Source of the DNA: Pseudomonas sp. AL03
Lineage (GTDB): Bacteria > Pseudomonadota > Gammaproteobacteria > Pseudomonadales > Pseudomonadaceae
Reading direction: 5' to 3'
Assembly: GCF_029960815.1 (NCBI RefSeq)
Contig: NZ_JASBRE010000016.1
Span: 83,342-147,341 of the forward strand
DNA length: 64,000 nt
Below are positions 26,486 to 35,880 of the stretch, one piece after another. Position 1 is the first letter of the stretch; the number at the start of each line of letters is the position of its first letter. The position numbers and the translations under genes are program-made. The notes below the pieces were generated by a model that saw only the letters and a list, made by a program, of their open reading frames with translations, was not told where the DNA came from and searched no databases.

Positions 26486-26837
26486 AGAGTCGATCGGACA
26501 GTCGCTGCCCTCTATGAAAATTAGGGGGGGGAGGAAAGTCCGGGCTCCATAGGGCGAAGTGCCAGGTAATGCCTGGGAGGCGTGAGCCTACGGAAAGTGC
26601 CACAGAAAATAACCGCCTAAGCGCTTCGGCGCCGGTAAGGGTGAAAAGGTGCGGTAAGAGCGCACCGCACGTCTGGCAACAGTTCGTGGCTAGGTAAACC
26701 CCACTTGGAGCAAGACCAAATAGGGTCCCAAGGCGTGGCCCGCGCTGGGACCGGGTAGGTTGCTAAAGATGTCCAGTGATGGCCATCGTAGACGAATGAC
26801 TGTTCAAGACAGAACCCGGCTTACAGATCGACTCTCC
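26486..26837 (+). ncRNA. rnpB: RNase P RNA, class A
   Basis: Catalytic RNA that matures tRNA 5' ends. The 5' AGAGTCGAT pairs with the 3' ATCGACTCT (P1). The universally conserved GGAGGAAAGTCCGGGCTCC, the GCGTGAGCC segment, the GGTAAACCCC region (P15 loop that pairs with tRNA CCA) and the distal AGACAGAACCCGGCTTACAG are all present in order. Length about 352. It follows rsmI, as in other pseudomonads. A short T-run (CACCTTTTT) follows the 3' end. Confidence 0.97.
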
Positions 26838-27090
26838 ACCTTTTTCTCTCCTCTGCTTAAATCATTGAGCAGGGCGCTGGTGATGGCAATTCCCTTCCTT
26901 ACACAATCGTCGGCAGAAGCACTTTCGTAATACCAAAAAAATCTTACTCTTAATAAATTACTTTAACTTTCGAACGCAGCCATCAGTGCTGGTTCAAGTT
27001 ATTGAGCCGAAAGACACGTCTGATTCTCCTTGCCCCTCCTAATACGCTCCTAAATCTCAGTTCTGTAAGGCTTTTCCTTTAATCCGCGCC

Positions 27091-27120
27091 TTGACGGTGC
27101 AGTGGCCGCATTCCTATAGT
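27091..27120 (+). promoter_or_regulatory. Sigma70 promoter of the division and cell wall cluster (Pmra)
   Basis: TTGACG and TATAGT are separated by 18 bases. Transcription would start near 27127, right at the first MraZ box. It matches the position of Pmra in E. coli. Confidence 0.8.
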
Positions 27121-27127
27121 GTGCACA

Positions 27128-27153
27128 AGTGGCGGAAAGTGGCATGAAGTGGG
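27128..27153 (+). promoter_or_regulatory. MraZ operator, three direct repeats
   Basis: AGTGG occurs at 27128, 27138 and 27148, exactly 10 bases apart (AGTGGCGGAA, AGTGGCATGA, AGTGGGTTTT). E. coli MraZ binds TGGG-type repeats with the same period just downstream of Pmra, so mraZ is probably autoregulated here. Confidence 0.8.
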
Positions 27154-27194
27154 TTTTTTGAACTCAAAACGCTAATATTTGGAGAAACGCTGAC

Positions 27195-27650
27195 GTGTTT
27201 CGCGGAGCTAACGCTATCAGTCTCGACGCAAAGGGCCGTCTCGCTATGCCGAGCCGGTACCGTGACGAACTCGTTTCGCGTAGTTCCGGTCAGTTAATCG
27301 TCACAATCGATGCCGTTGATCCGTGTTTGTGTGTTTACCCCCTCGATGAGTGGGAAATTATTGAAACCAAACTGCGCGCACTGCCTTCGCTTCGCGAAGA
27401 GAACCGCCGCCTGCAACGTTTACTGATTGGTAATGCCGTCGACCTCGAGCTCGATGGCAGTGGTCGTTTTCTGGTTCCGCCGCGTCTTCGTGAATATGCC
27501 AAGTTGGATAAGCGCGCGATGTTGGTAGGCCAACTGAACAAGTTCCAATTGTGGGACGAGGATGCCTGGGATGCGGTTTCTGCCGCTGACCTGGCTGCCA
27601 TTCAACAACCGGGCGCCATGCCTGATGAACTGCGTGATTTGATCCTGTGA
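27195..27650 (+). CDS. mraZ: Transcriptional regulator / dcw repressor MraZ
   Basis: 151 residues. Two SpoVT/AbrB-type swapped-hairpin halves: FRGANAISLDAKGRLAMPSRYRD and NAVDLELDGSGRFLVPPRLRE, each with the DxxGR signature. Assembles into rings that bind DNA repeats ahead of its own gene and represses the cluster. GTG start, 10 bases after GGAG. Confidence 0.96.
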   Translation: MFRGANAISLDAKGRLAMPSRYRDELVSRSSGQLIVTIDAVDPCLCVYPLDEWEIIETKLRALPSLREENRRLQRLLIGNAVDLELDGSGRFLVPPRLREYAKLDKRAMLVGQLNKFQLWDEDAWDAVSAADLAAIQQPGAMPDELRDLIL

Positions 27651-28594
27651 CTATTGATAGCGGCTTTAACCACATCACCGTACTGCTTGACGAAGCCGTG
27701 GAGGCTCTCGCCGTACGTCCTGATGGCTGCTATCTGGACGGTACGTTCGGGCGTGGCGGACACAGCAGGTTGATCTTGAGCCAGCTCGGTCCCGATGGAC
27801 GGGTACTCGGATTCGATAAAGATCCTCAAGCGATTGCCACCGGGCAAACGCTAGCGGCCGAAGACGGCCGCTTTGTCGTTGTACAGCGCAGCTTTGCCGA
27901 GCTCGGTTCGGAAGTCGCCGAACGGGGTCTGGCCGGCAAGGTCAGCGGCGTTTTGCTCGACCTCGGCGTGTCTTCGCCGCAGCTCGACGACCCTGAGCGC
28001 GGCTTCAGTTTCCTCAATGATGGCCCGCTGGACATGCGCATGGATCCGTCCCGCGGGATCAGCGCTGCCGAATTCGTCAACACCGCCCCGGTGGAAGAAA
28101 TCGCCCGGGTGTTCAAGCAATACGGCGAAGAACGTTTCTCCGGCCGGATGGCCCGTGCCGTGGCCGAGCGTCGCGACATCAAGCCGTTCGAGCGCACTGC
28201 CGATCTGGCTGAAGTCCTGAAAGTGGCCAACCCGGCGTGGGAAAAGGGCAAGAACCCGGCGACCCGTGCGTTCCAGGGCTTGCGGATTCACGTCAACAAC
28301 GAACTGGGCGATCTGGAAGCCGGCCTCGAAGCCGCACTGGAATGCCTTGAAGTCGGCGGCCGTCTGGTCGTCATCAGCTTCCACTCGCTGGAAGACCGCA
28401 TCGTCAAACTGTTCATGCGCAAACTGGTGAAAGGCGAAGCCGACAACCTGCCGCGCAACCTGCCGGTACGTCACGTCGCCTTCGAACCGATCATCAAAAT
28501 CCATGGCAAAGCCCAGTCCGCCTCCGAGGCCGAACTCAAAGCCAACCCACGTTCCCGTAGCGCCGTCATGCGCGTCGCCGAGAAGCTGCGGTGA
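27647..28594 (+). CDS. rsmH: 16S rRNA (cytosine-1402-N4)-methyltransferase
   Basis: 315 residues, full length. HITVLLDEAVEAL, the SAM motif YLDGTFGRGGHS and FHSLEDRIVK are diagnostic. Modifies N4 of C1402, the same base whose ribose is methylated by RsmI encoded 1.2 kb upstream. GTG start overlaps the mraZ stop by 4 bases. Confidence 0.97.
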   Translation: MTIDSGFNHITVLLDEAVEALAVRPDGCYLDGTFGRGGHSRLILSQLGPDGRVLGFDKDPQAIATGQTLAAEDGRFVVVQRSFAELGSEVAERGLAGKVSGVLLDLGVSSPQLDDPERGFSFLNDGPLDMRMDPSRGISAAEFVNTAPVEEIARVFKQYGEERFSGRMARAVAERRDIKPFERTADLAEVLKVANPAWEKGKNPATRAFQGLRIHVNNELGDLEAGLEAALECLEVGGRLVVISFHSLEDRIVKLFMRKLVKGEADNLPRNLPVRHVAFEPIIKIHGKAQSASEAELKANPRSRSAVMRVAEKLR

Positions 28595-28884
28595 GCAAGC
28601 TTTTCGCCAAGCCACTTCCCGGCGGAAGCTTTTTCATGCTGCTGCTGTTTATTGGCGTGCTCGTGTCGGCCATCGGTGTTTCCTACAGCGCCCACTGGAA
28701 CCGTCAGCTGTTGAATTCGCTGTACAACGAATTGAGCGTGCGTGACAAGGCGCAAGCGGAGTGGGGCCGTTTGATTCTCGAACAGAGCACCTGGACCGCC
28801 CACAGCCGTATCGAAGTCCTGGCGACCGAGCAACTGAAGATGCGTATTCCTGGCGCAGCTGAAGTGCAGATGGTGGCGCCATGA
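28591..28884 (+). CDS. ftsL: Cell division protein FtsL
   Basis: 97 residues. Short cytoplasmic start, one membrane helix (about 15-36, FFMLLLFIGVLVSAIGVSY), then a periplasmic leucine-zipper-like coil. Bitopic partner of FtsB and FtsQ in the divisome. GTG start overlaps rsmH. Confidence 0.94.
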   Translation: MSKLFAKPLPGGSFFMLLLFIGVLVSAIGVSYSAHWNRQLLNSLYNELSVRDKAQAEWGRLILEQSTWTAHSRIEVLATEQLKMRIPGAAEVQMVAP

Positions 28885-30623
28885 TGAAACTCGAGGGCGC
28901 ACTCTTTCCGTGGCGATTCCGCTTGGTGCTGGGTTTGCTTGGCGTTATGGTCGCGGCGATTGCCTGGCGCATTATCGACCTGCAAGTGGTTGACCGTGCC
29001 TTCCTTAAAGGTCAGGGCGATGCGCGCAGCGTTCGTCATATTCCGATTCCGGCTCACCGTGGTCTGATCACTGACCGTAACGGCGAGCCTTTGGCCGTCA
29101 GTACGCCGGTCACCACGCTGTGGGCCAACGCCAAGGAAATGCAGCTGGCCAAAGAGAAGTGGCCTGCACTGGCGGCCGCTCTGGGCCAGGACCCTAAAGC
29201 CCTGGCCGAGCGTCTCGAAGCCCAAGCCAATAAAGAATTCATCTACCTGGTGCGCGGGCTGACCCCCGAGCAGGGGCAGTCTGTGCTCGACCTGAAAGTG
29301 CCGGGCGTTTACGGCATCGAAGAATTCCGCCGTTTCTACCCGGCCGGTGAAGTCACCGCCCATATGGTCGGCTTCACCGACATCGATGATCACGGTCGAG
29401 AAGGTGTCGAGCTGGCTTATGACGAATGGCTGGCCGGTGTCCCCGGCAAGCGGCAGGTCATCAAGGACCGGCGCGGTCGACTTATCAAAGATGTTCAGGT
29501 GACCAAAAACGCCAAGGCCGGCAAGCCCTTGGCGTTGTCCATTGATCTGCGTCTGCAATATTTGGCCAACCGCGAACTGCGTAACGCGATCATCGAGAAC
29601 GGCGCCAAGGCTGGCAGCCTGGTGATCATGGACGTGAAGACCGGCGAGATCCTCGCCATGGTTAACCAGCCGACCTACAACCCAAACAACCGTCGCAACC
29701 TGCAACCGGCGATGATGCGCAACCGCGCGATGATCGACGTGTTCGAACCGGGTTCGACCATGAAAGCGATCTCCATGAGCGCTGCGATTGAAACCGGTCG
29801 CTGGAAACCGACCGACACCGTCGAGGTTTACCCAGGCACGCTCCAAATCGGCAAATACACCATTCGCGACGTCTCCAAGACTGAAGGCCCGGTGCTCGAC
29901 CTGACCGGCATTCTGATCAATTCCAGTAACGTCGGCATGAGTAAGGTCGCGTTTGATATCGGCGGCGAAACCATTTTCCGCCTGGCGCAGAAAGTCGGCC
30001 TTGGCCAGGACACCGGCCTGGGTTTCCCAGGCGAGCGCGTGGGCAACCTCCCTAACTACCGCGAATGGCGTAAGGCTGAAACCGCCACGCTGTCCTACGG
30101 TTACGGCATTTCCGTGACCGCGATCCAATTGGTCCACGCTTTCTCCGCGTTGGCGAACAACGGTCGCCTCGCGCCCCTGACCCTGATCAAAACCGACAAG
30201 GCGCCGCAAACCACGCAAGTGCTACCGGAAACGGTGGCGAAAACCATGCAGACCATGCTGCAGCAAGTGATCGAAGCGCCGCGCGGTGTGTTCCGTGCGC
30301 AGGTGCCGGCGTATCACGTGGGCGGCAAGTCGGGTACCGCGCGTAAAACGTCGGTCGGTACCAAAGGCTACGCCGAGAATTCCTACCGTTCGCTGTTCGC
30401 CGGCTTCGGCCCGATGAGCGATCCGCGCTACGCCATCGTGGTGGTGATCGATGAACCGACCAAGGCCGGTTACTACGGTGGTCTGGTATCGGCGCCGGTG
30501 TTCAGCAAAGTGATGTCCGGGACGCTGCGCCTGATGAACGTCACCCCGGACAATCTGCCACCTACTCAACAAGCGAACGCAGTACCGGTCGTTCCGCTGA
30601 AAGCCAATGGAGGGCGCGGCTGA
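28881..30623 (+). CDS. ftsI: Peptidoglycan transpeptidase FtsI (PBP3)
   Basis: 580 residues. N-terminal membrane anchor (about 12-33), PBP dimerisation domain (about 55-200), and a transpeptidase domain with SxxK in GSTMKAIS, SxN in SSNVG and KSGT in GGKSGTARK. Septal wall crosslinking enzyme and beta-lactam target. Overlaps ftsL by 4 bases and murE by one. Confidence 0.97.
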   Translation: MMKLEGALFPWRFRLVLGLLGVMVAAIAWRIIDLQVVDRAFLKGQGDARSVRHIPIPAHRGLITDRNGEPLAVSTPVTTLWANAKEMQLAKEKWPALAAALGQDPKALAERLEAQANKEFIYLVRGLTPEQGQSVLDLKVPGVYGIEEFRRFYPAGEVTAHMVGFTDIDDHGREGVELAYDEWLAGVPGKRQVIKDRRGRLIKDVQVTKNAKAGKPLALSIDLRLQYLANRELRNAIIENGAKAGSLVIMDVKTGEILAMVNQPTYNPNNRRNLQPAMMRNRAMIDVFEPGSTMKAISMSAAIETGRWKPTDTVEVYPGTLQIGKYTIRDVSKTEGPVLDLTGILINSSNVGMSKVAFDIGGETIFRLAQKVGLGQDTGLGFPGERVGNLPNYREWRKAETATLSYGYGISVTAIQLVHAFSALANNGRLAPLTLIKTDKAPQTTQVLPETVAKTMQTMLQQVIEAPRGVFRAQVPAYHVGGKSGTARKTSVGTKGYAENSYRSLFAGFGPMSDPRYAIVVVIDEPTKAGYYGGLVSAPVFSKVMSGTLRLMNVTPDNLPPTQQANAVPVVPLKANGGRG

Positions 30624-32086
30624 TGTCTCTGAGCCTGAATAAGATTTTCGCCCACGCGGGCCGCGATCTGTTGATCCGCGAACTGACCCTGGACAGCCGC
30701 AACGTGCGGGCTGGCGACCTGTTTCTCGCCGTCCCTGGCGGCAAGTTCGACGGTCGTGCGCACATTGCCGACGCCCTGCAACGCGGCGCTGCCGCTGTGG
30801 CGTATGAGGTCGAAGGTGCGACCGTGTTGCCGATTACCGATGTGCCGTTGATTCCGGTCAAAGGCCTGGCGGCGCAGTTGTCCGACATCGCCGGACGCTT
30901 TTATGGCGACCCTAGTCGTCACCTGAACCTGATCGGCGTGACCGGCACCAACGGCAAAACCAGCGTGACTCAGTTGGTTGCCCAGGCGCTCGACCTGCTC
31001 GGTCAGCACTGCGGCATCGTCGGCACGTTGGGTACCGGTTTTTACGGCGCGCTCGAAAGCGGCTTGCACACCACGCCGAACCCGATCGCCGTGCAAGCGA
31101 CCCTTGCTGACCTGAAAAAGGCCGGCGCCAAAGCGGTTGCCATGGAAGTCTCGTCTCATGGTCTGGACCAGGGCCGCGTGACCGCACTGGCGTTCGATGT
31201 GGCGGTGATGACCAACCTGTCCCGTGATCACCTGGATTACCACGGCACCATGCAAGCCTACGGCGAAGCCAAGGCCAAGCTGTTTGCCTGGAATGATTTG
31301 AAATGCCGGGTGGTCAATCTCGACGACGATTTCGGCCGGCAACTGGCTGCGGATAAACGCGAATCGCGCTTGATCACCTACAGCCTGGAAGATGCCAGTG
31401 CTTACCTTTATTGCCGTGAAGCGCAATTCGGCGACGAAGGTGTACGCGCCACGTTGGTTACGCCGCAGGGCGAGCATCATTTGCGCAGCACCTTGCTCGG
31501 TCGTTTCAACCTGAGCAACGTGCTGGCCGCGGTCGGCGCCTTGCTCGGTCTGGACTACGCGCTGGACGAAATCCTCAAGGTCCTGCCAAAACTTGAAGGC
31601 CCGGCCGGACGCATGCAGCGCCTCGGCGGTGGCAATCAGCCGCTGGTCGTGGTCGATTACGCCCACACCCCGGATGCGTTGGAAAAAGTCCTGATGGCCC
31701 TGCGTCCTCACGCCAAGGGCCGTTTGCTGTGCCTGTTCGGTTGCGGCGGAGATCGCGATCGCGGCAAGCGTCCGCTGATGGCCGAAGTGGTCGAGCGTCT
31801 GGCTGACGGCGTGCTGGTGACCGATGACAACCCGCGAACCGAAGACCCGGCAGTGATCTTCGACGACATCCGCGCCGGTTTCAAGGCTGTGGATAAAGTC
31901 ACTTTCGTCGCTGGCCGTGGCCAGGCGATTGCCCAATTGATCGCCAGCGCTTCGGCGGATGACGTGATTGTCCTGGCCGGTAAAGGTCACGAGGACTATC
32001 AGGAAATCAACGGCCAGCGTCACGAATTCTCCGACCTGGTCGAAGCGGATCACGCCCTCACCGCGTGGGAGGTGGCTCATGCTTAA
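30623..32086 (+). CDS. murE: UDP-MurNAc-L-Ala-D-Glu:meso-diaminopimelate ligase
   Basis: 487 residues. ATP site GVTGTNGKTSVTQ, VAMEVSSHGL, and DDNPRTEDP; DNPR selects meso-diaminopimelate over lysine, as expected for Gram-negative wall. Cytoplasmic third-residue ligase. Starts on the last base of the ftsI stop and overlaps murF by 8 bases. Confidence 0.97.
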   Translation: MSLSLNKIFAHAGRDLLIRELTLDSRNVRAGDLFLAVPGGKFDGRAHIADALQRGAAAVAYEVEGATVLPITDVPLIPVKGLAAQLSDIAGRFYGDPSRHLNLIGVTGTNGKTSVTQLVAQALDLLGQHCGIVGTLGTGFYGALESGLHTTPNPIAVQATLADLKKAGAKAVAMEVSSHGLDQGRVTALAFDVAVMTNLSRDHLDYHGTMQAYGEAKAKLFAWNDLKCRVVNLDDDFGRQLAADKRESRLITYSLEDASAYLYCREAQFGDEGVRATLVTPQGEHHLRSTLLGRFNLSNVLAAVGALLGLDYALDEILKVLPKLEGPAGRMQRLGGGNQPLVVVDYAHTPDALEKVLMALRPHAKGRLLCLFGCGGDRDRGKRPLMAEVVERLADGVLVTDDNPRTEDPAVIFDDIRAGFKAVDKVTFVAGRGQAIAQLIASASADDVIVLAGKGHEDYQEINGQRHEFSDLVEADHALTAWEVAHA

Positions 32087-33446
32087 AGCCTTGAAACTGA
32101 GCGAACTGACCGGCGCGCTGAATGCCCGCTTGATCGCTGCCGATGCCAGCTTCGACGGTGTCAGCATCGACAGCCGTGCGATCAAACCCGGCCAACTCTT
32201 CATTGCCCTGACCGGTCCGCGTTTCGATGGTCATGACTATCTCAATGACGTTGCCGCAAAAGGCGCCGTAGCGGCGCTGGTCGAGCGCGAAGTCGCCGAC
32301 AGCGCACTCCCGCAATTGCTGGTCAAAGACACCCGCCAGGCCCTCGGCCAACTGGGCGCGATGAACCGTGCTGCTTATACCAACCCGGTCGCGGCCATCA
32401 CTGGCTCCAGCGGTAAAACCACGGTCAAGGAAATGCTCGCAAGCATCCTGCGCACCCGTGGTCCGGTGCTGGCGACCCGCGGCAACCTGAACAATGATCT
32501 CGGCGTTCCGCTGACCCTGCTTGAACTCGCGCCGGAACATACCGCTGCGGTGATCGAACTGGGTGCTTCGCGGCTCGGCGAAATTGCCTACACCGTCGGC
32601 ATGACCAAACCTCATGTGGCCGTGCTCAACAACGCCGGGACCGCCCACGTCGGTGAGTTCGGCGGGCCGGAAAAAATCGTTGAAGCCAAGGGCGAGATTA
32701 TTGAAGGGCTGGATGCCGATGGCGTCGCCGTTCTCAATCTTGACGACAAGGCGTTCGGCATCTGGAAGACCCGCGCTGCCGGTCGCAAAGTGCTGACCTT
32801 CGCCCTGAGCAATGTCAGCGCCGATTTCTATGCCAGCGATCTGGACCGTGACGCTCGCGGTTGCCCGGCGTTCAATCTGCACAGTCCTGAAGGTATGGAA
32901 CGCGTCCAACTGAACCTGCTCGGCACCCATAACGTTGCCAATGCCATGGCCGCCGCAGCCGCTGCCCATGCGCTGGGCGTGTCGCTGTCCGGCATCGCCA
33001 GCGGTCTCGGCGCGGTGCAACCGGTCAAGGGGCGCACCGTCGCGCAACTGGCCACCCATGGCATGCGCGTGATCGATGACACGTACAACGCGAACCCCAC
33101 CTCTATGTGCGCCGCCGTTGATATACTCGCCGGCTTTTCCGGTCGCACCGTTCTGGTGCTCGGAGATATCGGCGAGCTGGGCGATTGGGCGGAGCAGGGA
33201 CATCGCGATGTGGGCGAGTACGCCCGCGGCAAGGTTTCCGCGCTTTACGCCGTCGGGCCAATGATGGCTCACGCGGTGAACGCTTTCGGTCCGCAGGCTT
33301 TTCACTTCGCCACTCAGGCTGAGCTGATCAAGGCCCTGGGCGCCGAGCAAGACACAAACACCACCATTTTGATCAAGGGCTCGCGCAGCGCTGCGATGGA
33401 AAACATCGTCGCCGCTTTGTGCGGGACCAGCCTGGAGAAACATTAA
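32079..33446 (+). CDS. murF: UDP-MurNAc-tripeptide:D-Ala-D-Ala ligase
   Basis: 455 residues. ITGSSGKTTVKEML is the ATP loop; AVIELGASRLGEIAY and DDTYNANPTSM are MurF signatures. Adds D-Ala-D-Ala to finish the pentapeptide. Start ATG 32079 lies inside the end of murE; a longer frame upstream is murE out of frame. Confidence 0.97.
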   Translation: MLKALKLSELTGALNARLIAADASFDGVSIDSRAIKPGQLFIALTGPRFDGHDYLNDVAAKGAVAALVEREVADSALPQLLVKDTRQALGQLGAMNRAAYTNPVAAITGSSGKTTVKEMLASILRTRGPVLATRGNLNNDLGVPLTLLELAPEHTAAVIELGASRLGEIAYTVGMTKPHVAVLNNAGTAHVGEFGGPEKIVEAKGEIIEGLDADGVAVLNLDDKAFGIWKTRAAGRKVLTFALSNVSADFYASDLDRDARGCPAFNLHSPEGMERVQLNLLGTHNVANAMAAAAAAHALGVSLSGIASGLGAVQPVKGRTVAQLATHGMRVIDDTYNANPTSMCAAVDILAGFSGRTVLVLGDIGELGDWAEQGHRDVGEYARGKVSALYAVGPMMAHAVNAFGPQAFHFATQAELIKALGAEQDTNTTILIKGSRSAAMENIVAALCGTSLEKH

Positions 33447-34528
33447 TGCTGCTGCTGCTAGCGGAGTATCTGCAACAGTTCTACAAAGGCTTCGCGGTCT
33501 TTCAGTACCTGACCCTGCGCGGGATTCTCGGTGTGCTGACCGCGTTGGTTTTGTCGCTGTGCTTTGGCCCGTGGATGATCCGCACTTTGCAGAACCGTCA
33601 GATCGGTCAATCCGTTCGCAACGACGGTCCACAATCGCACTTGTCCAAGTCGGGCACCCCGACCATGGGCGGCGCACTGATTCTTTCGTCCATCGGCGTC
33701 AGCACGTTGCTTTGGGCTGACCTGTCCAATCGTTACGTGTGGACCGTGCTGCTGGTGACCCTGTTGTTCGGCGCCATCGGCTGGGTCGACGATTACCGCA
33801 AAGTGATCGAGAAGAACTCCCGTGGCTTGCCGAGCCGCTGGAAGTATTTCTGGCAATCGGTGTTCGGCCTGGGCGCGGCAATCTTCCTTTACATGACCGC
33901 AGCGACACCGGTGGAAACCACCCTGATCCTGCCGATGCTCAAGGACCACAGCATTGCGCTGGGCGCAGGTTTCATCGTCCTGACGTACTTCGTGATCGTC
34001 GGCTCGAGCAACGCGGTCAACCTGACCGACGGCCTCGACGGTCTGGCGATCATGCCCACCGTCATGGTCGGCGGCGGGTTGGGGATCTTCTGCTACCTGT
34101 CGGGTAACGTGAAATTCGCTGAATACCTGTTGATCCCGTATGTGCCGGGCGCAGGCGAGTTGATTGTGTTCTGCGGCGCCTTGATCGGCGCGGGCCTCGG
34201 GTTCCTCTGGTTCAACACGTATCCGGCTCAGGTGTTCATGGGCGACGTCGGCGCACTGGCGCTGGGCGCGGCCCTGGGCACCATCGCGGTGATCGTCCGT
34301 CAGGAAATCGTCCTGTTCATCATGGGCGGCGTTTTTGTGATGGAGACCCTGTCAGTCGTCATCCAGGTTGCTTCCTTCAAGCTCACCGGTCGCCGTGTGT
34401 TCCGCATGGCACCGATTCACCACCACTTTGAACTCAAGGGCTGGCCCGAGCCACGTGTGATCGTCCGATTCTGGATCATCACCGTGATTCTCGTGTTGGT
34501 TGGCCTTGCCACCCTGAAGCTGAGGTAG
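33446..34528 (+). CDS. mraY: Phospho-MurNAc-pentapeptide translocase
   Basis: 360 residues, about ten membrane helices. GWVDDYRK, NLTDGLDGLA and PIHHHFELKGWPE are the catalytic Asp and His motifs. Attaches the muropeptide to undecaprenyl phosphate, giving lipid I. ATG shares a base with the murF stop. Confidence 0.97.
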   Translation: MLLLLAEYLQQFYKGFAVFQYLTLRGILGVLTALVLSLCFGPWMIRTLQNRQIGQSVRNDGPQSHLSKSGTPTMGGALILSSIGVSTLLWADLSNRYVWTVLLVTLLFGAIGWVDDYRKVIEKNSRGLPSRWKYFWQSVFGLGAAIFLYMTAATPVETTLILPMLKDHSIALGAGFIVLTYFVIVGSSNAVNLTDGLDGLAIMPTVMVGGGLGIFCYLSGNVKFAEYLLIPYVPGAGELIVFCGALIGAGLGFLWFNTYPAQVFMGDVGALALGAALGTIAVIVRQEIVLFIMGGVFVMETLSVVIQVASFKLTGRRVFRMAPIHHHFELKGWPEPRVIVRFWIITVILVLVGLATLKLR

Positions 34529-34533
34529 AACGA

Positions 34534-35880
34534 GTGTCTCTGATCGCTTCTGACCACTTCCGCATCGTTGTCGGCCTCGGCAAGAGCGGCATGTCCCTGG
34601 TTCGCTTCCTGGCGAACCGGGGCGTGTCGTTTGCTGTCGCCGATACGCGGGAAAATCCACCGGAACTGGCCACGCTCAAGCGTGACTATCCGCACGTGGA
34701 AGTGCGTTGTGGCGAGCTGGACGTCGAGTTCCTGTGCCGCGCCGACGAGCTCTACGTGAGCCCCGGCCTGGCGCTGGCGACCCCGGCCCTGCAGGCCGCC
34801 GCCCTCCGTGGCGTGAAATTGTCCGGTGACATCGAGCTGTTCGCGCGTAACGCGAAAGCGCCGATTGTCGCCATCAGCGGTTCCAACGCGAAAAGCACCG
34901 TCACCACGTTGGTGGGCGAGATGGCTGCAGCGGCCGGCAAGCGTGTCGCCGTCGGCGGTAACCTCGGTACGCCGGCGCTGGATCTGCTCAGTGACGACGT
35001 CGAGCTGTACGTGATGGAGTTGTCGAGCTTCCAGCTCGAAACCACCGATCAACTGAACGCCGAAGTGGCGACCGTGCTCAACGTCAGCGAAGACCACATG
35101 GACCGCTACAGCGGTCTGCCGGCCTATCACCTGGCCAAGCACCGGATCTTCCGAGGTGCGAAGCAGTTTGTGGTCAACCGTCAGGATGCCCTGAGCCGTC
35201 CGCTGATGGGCGAAGGTCAGCCATGCTGGACTTTCGGTTTGAGCAAACCTGATTTCAAGGCCTTCGGTATTCGCGAAGAAGACGGCGAGAAGTACCTGGC
35301 CTTCGAGTTCCAGAACCTGATGCCGGTGCGCGAGTTGAAGATTCGCGGCGCCCATAACCAGTCCAACGCCCTGGCGGCCTTGGCCCTGGGCCATGCTGTT
35401 GGCCTGCCGTTCGATGCCATGCTGTCGAGCCTGCGTACTTTCGCCGGGCTTGAGCATCGCTGCCAATGGGTCCGCGACCTGAATGGCGTGGGCTACTACA
35501 ACGATTCCAAAGCCACCAACGTCGGCGCCGCACTGGCTGCCATCGAAGGCCTGGGCGCGGACATCGACGGCAAGCTCGTGCTGATCGCCGGTGGCGATGG
35601 CAAGGGTGCCGAGTTCAAGGACCTGCGTGATCCGGTCGCGGTTAACTGCCGCGCCGTGGTGCTGATGGGTCGCGACTCCGAGCTGATCGCTCAGGCCATC
35701 GGCGATGCCGTGCCACTGATTCGCGTCAACTCGCTGGACGAAGCCGTCGCGCAATGCCGCGCCATCGCCGAACCGGGCGACGCGGTGCTGCTGTCGCCAG
35801 CCTGCGCCAGTTTCGACATGTTCAAGAATTACGAAGACCGTGGTCACCAGTTCGTCCGCGCTGTGGAGGATCTGGCATGA
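34534..35880 (+). CDS. murD: UDP-MurNAc-L-Ala:D-glutamate ligase
   Basis: 448 residues. N-terminal Rossmann-like domain (IVVGLGKSGMSLVRFL), central ATPase and C-terminal NDSKATN motif (YYNDSKATNVGA). The P-loop reads SGSNAKSTVTT, whereas most Mur ligases have GTNGKST/T; I recall this variant as normal for Pseudomonas MurD. GTG start, 5 bases after mraY; overlaps ftsW. Confidence 0.96.
   Translation: MSLIASDHFRIVVGLGKSGMSLVRFLANRGVSFAVADTRENPPELATLKRDYPHVEVRCGELDVEFLCRADELYVSPGLALATPALQAAALRGVKLSGDIELFARNAKAPIVAISGSNAKSTVTTLVGEMAAAAGKRVAVGGNLGTPALDLLSDDVELYVMELSSFQLETTDQLNAEVATVLNVSEDHMDRYSGLPAYHLAKHRIFRGAKQFVVNRQDALSRPLMGEGQPCWTFGLSKPDFKAFGIREEDGEKYLAFEFQNLMPVRELKIRGAHNQSNALAALALGHAVGLPFDAMLSSLRTFAGLEHRCQWVRDLNGVGYYNDSKATNVGAALAAIEGLGADIDGKLVLIAGGDGKGAEFKDLRDPVAVNCRAVVLMGRDSELIAQAIGDAVPLIRVNSLDEAVAQCRAIAEPGDAVLLSPACASFDMFKNYEDRGHQFVRAVEDLA

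Larger units (their letters stand above)
26838..27194 (+). other. Gene-free leader of the dcw cluster
   Basis: No credible coding region in 357 bases. The first part is AT-rich (AATAAATTACTTTAACTTT). It holds a good sigma70 promoter at 27091-27120 and MraZ boxes at 27128-27153, followed by GGAG at 27181 as the mraZ ribosome site. Confidence 0.8.

Noticed and set aside
28704..32203. Long minus-strand open frames of 504 and 545 residues
   Set aside because: They mirror ftsI and murE, which have full catalytic motifs. The mirrored frames have no ribosome site or family signature.
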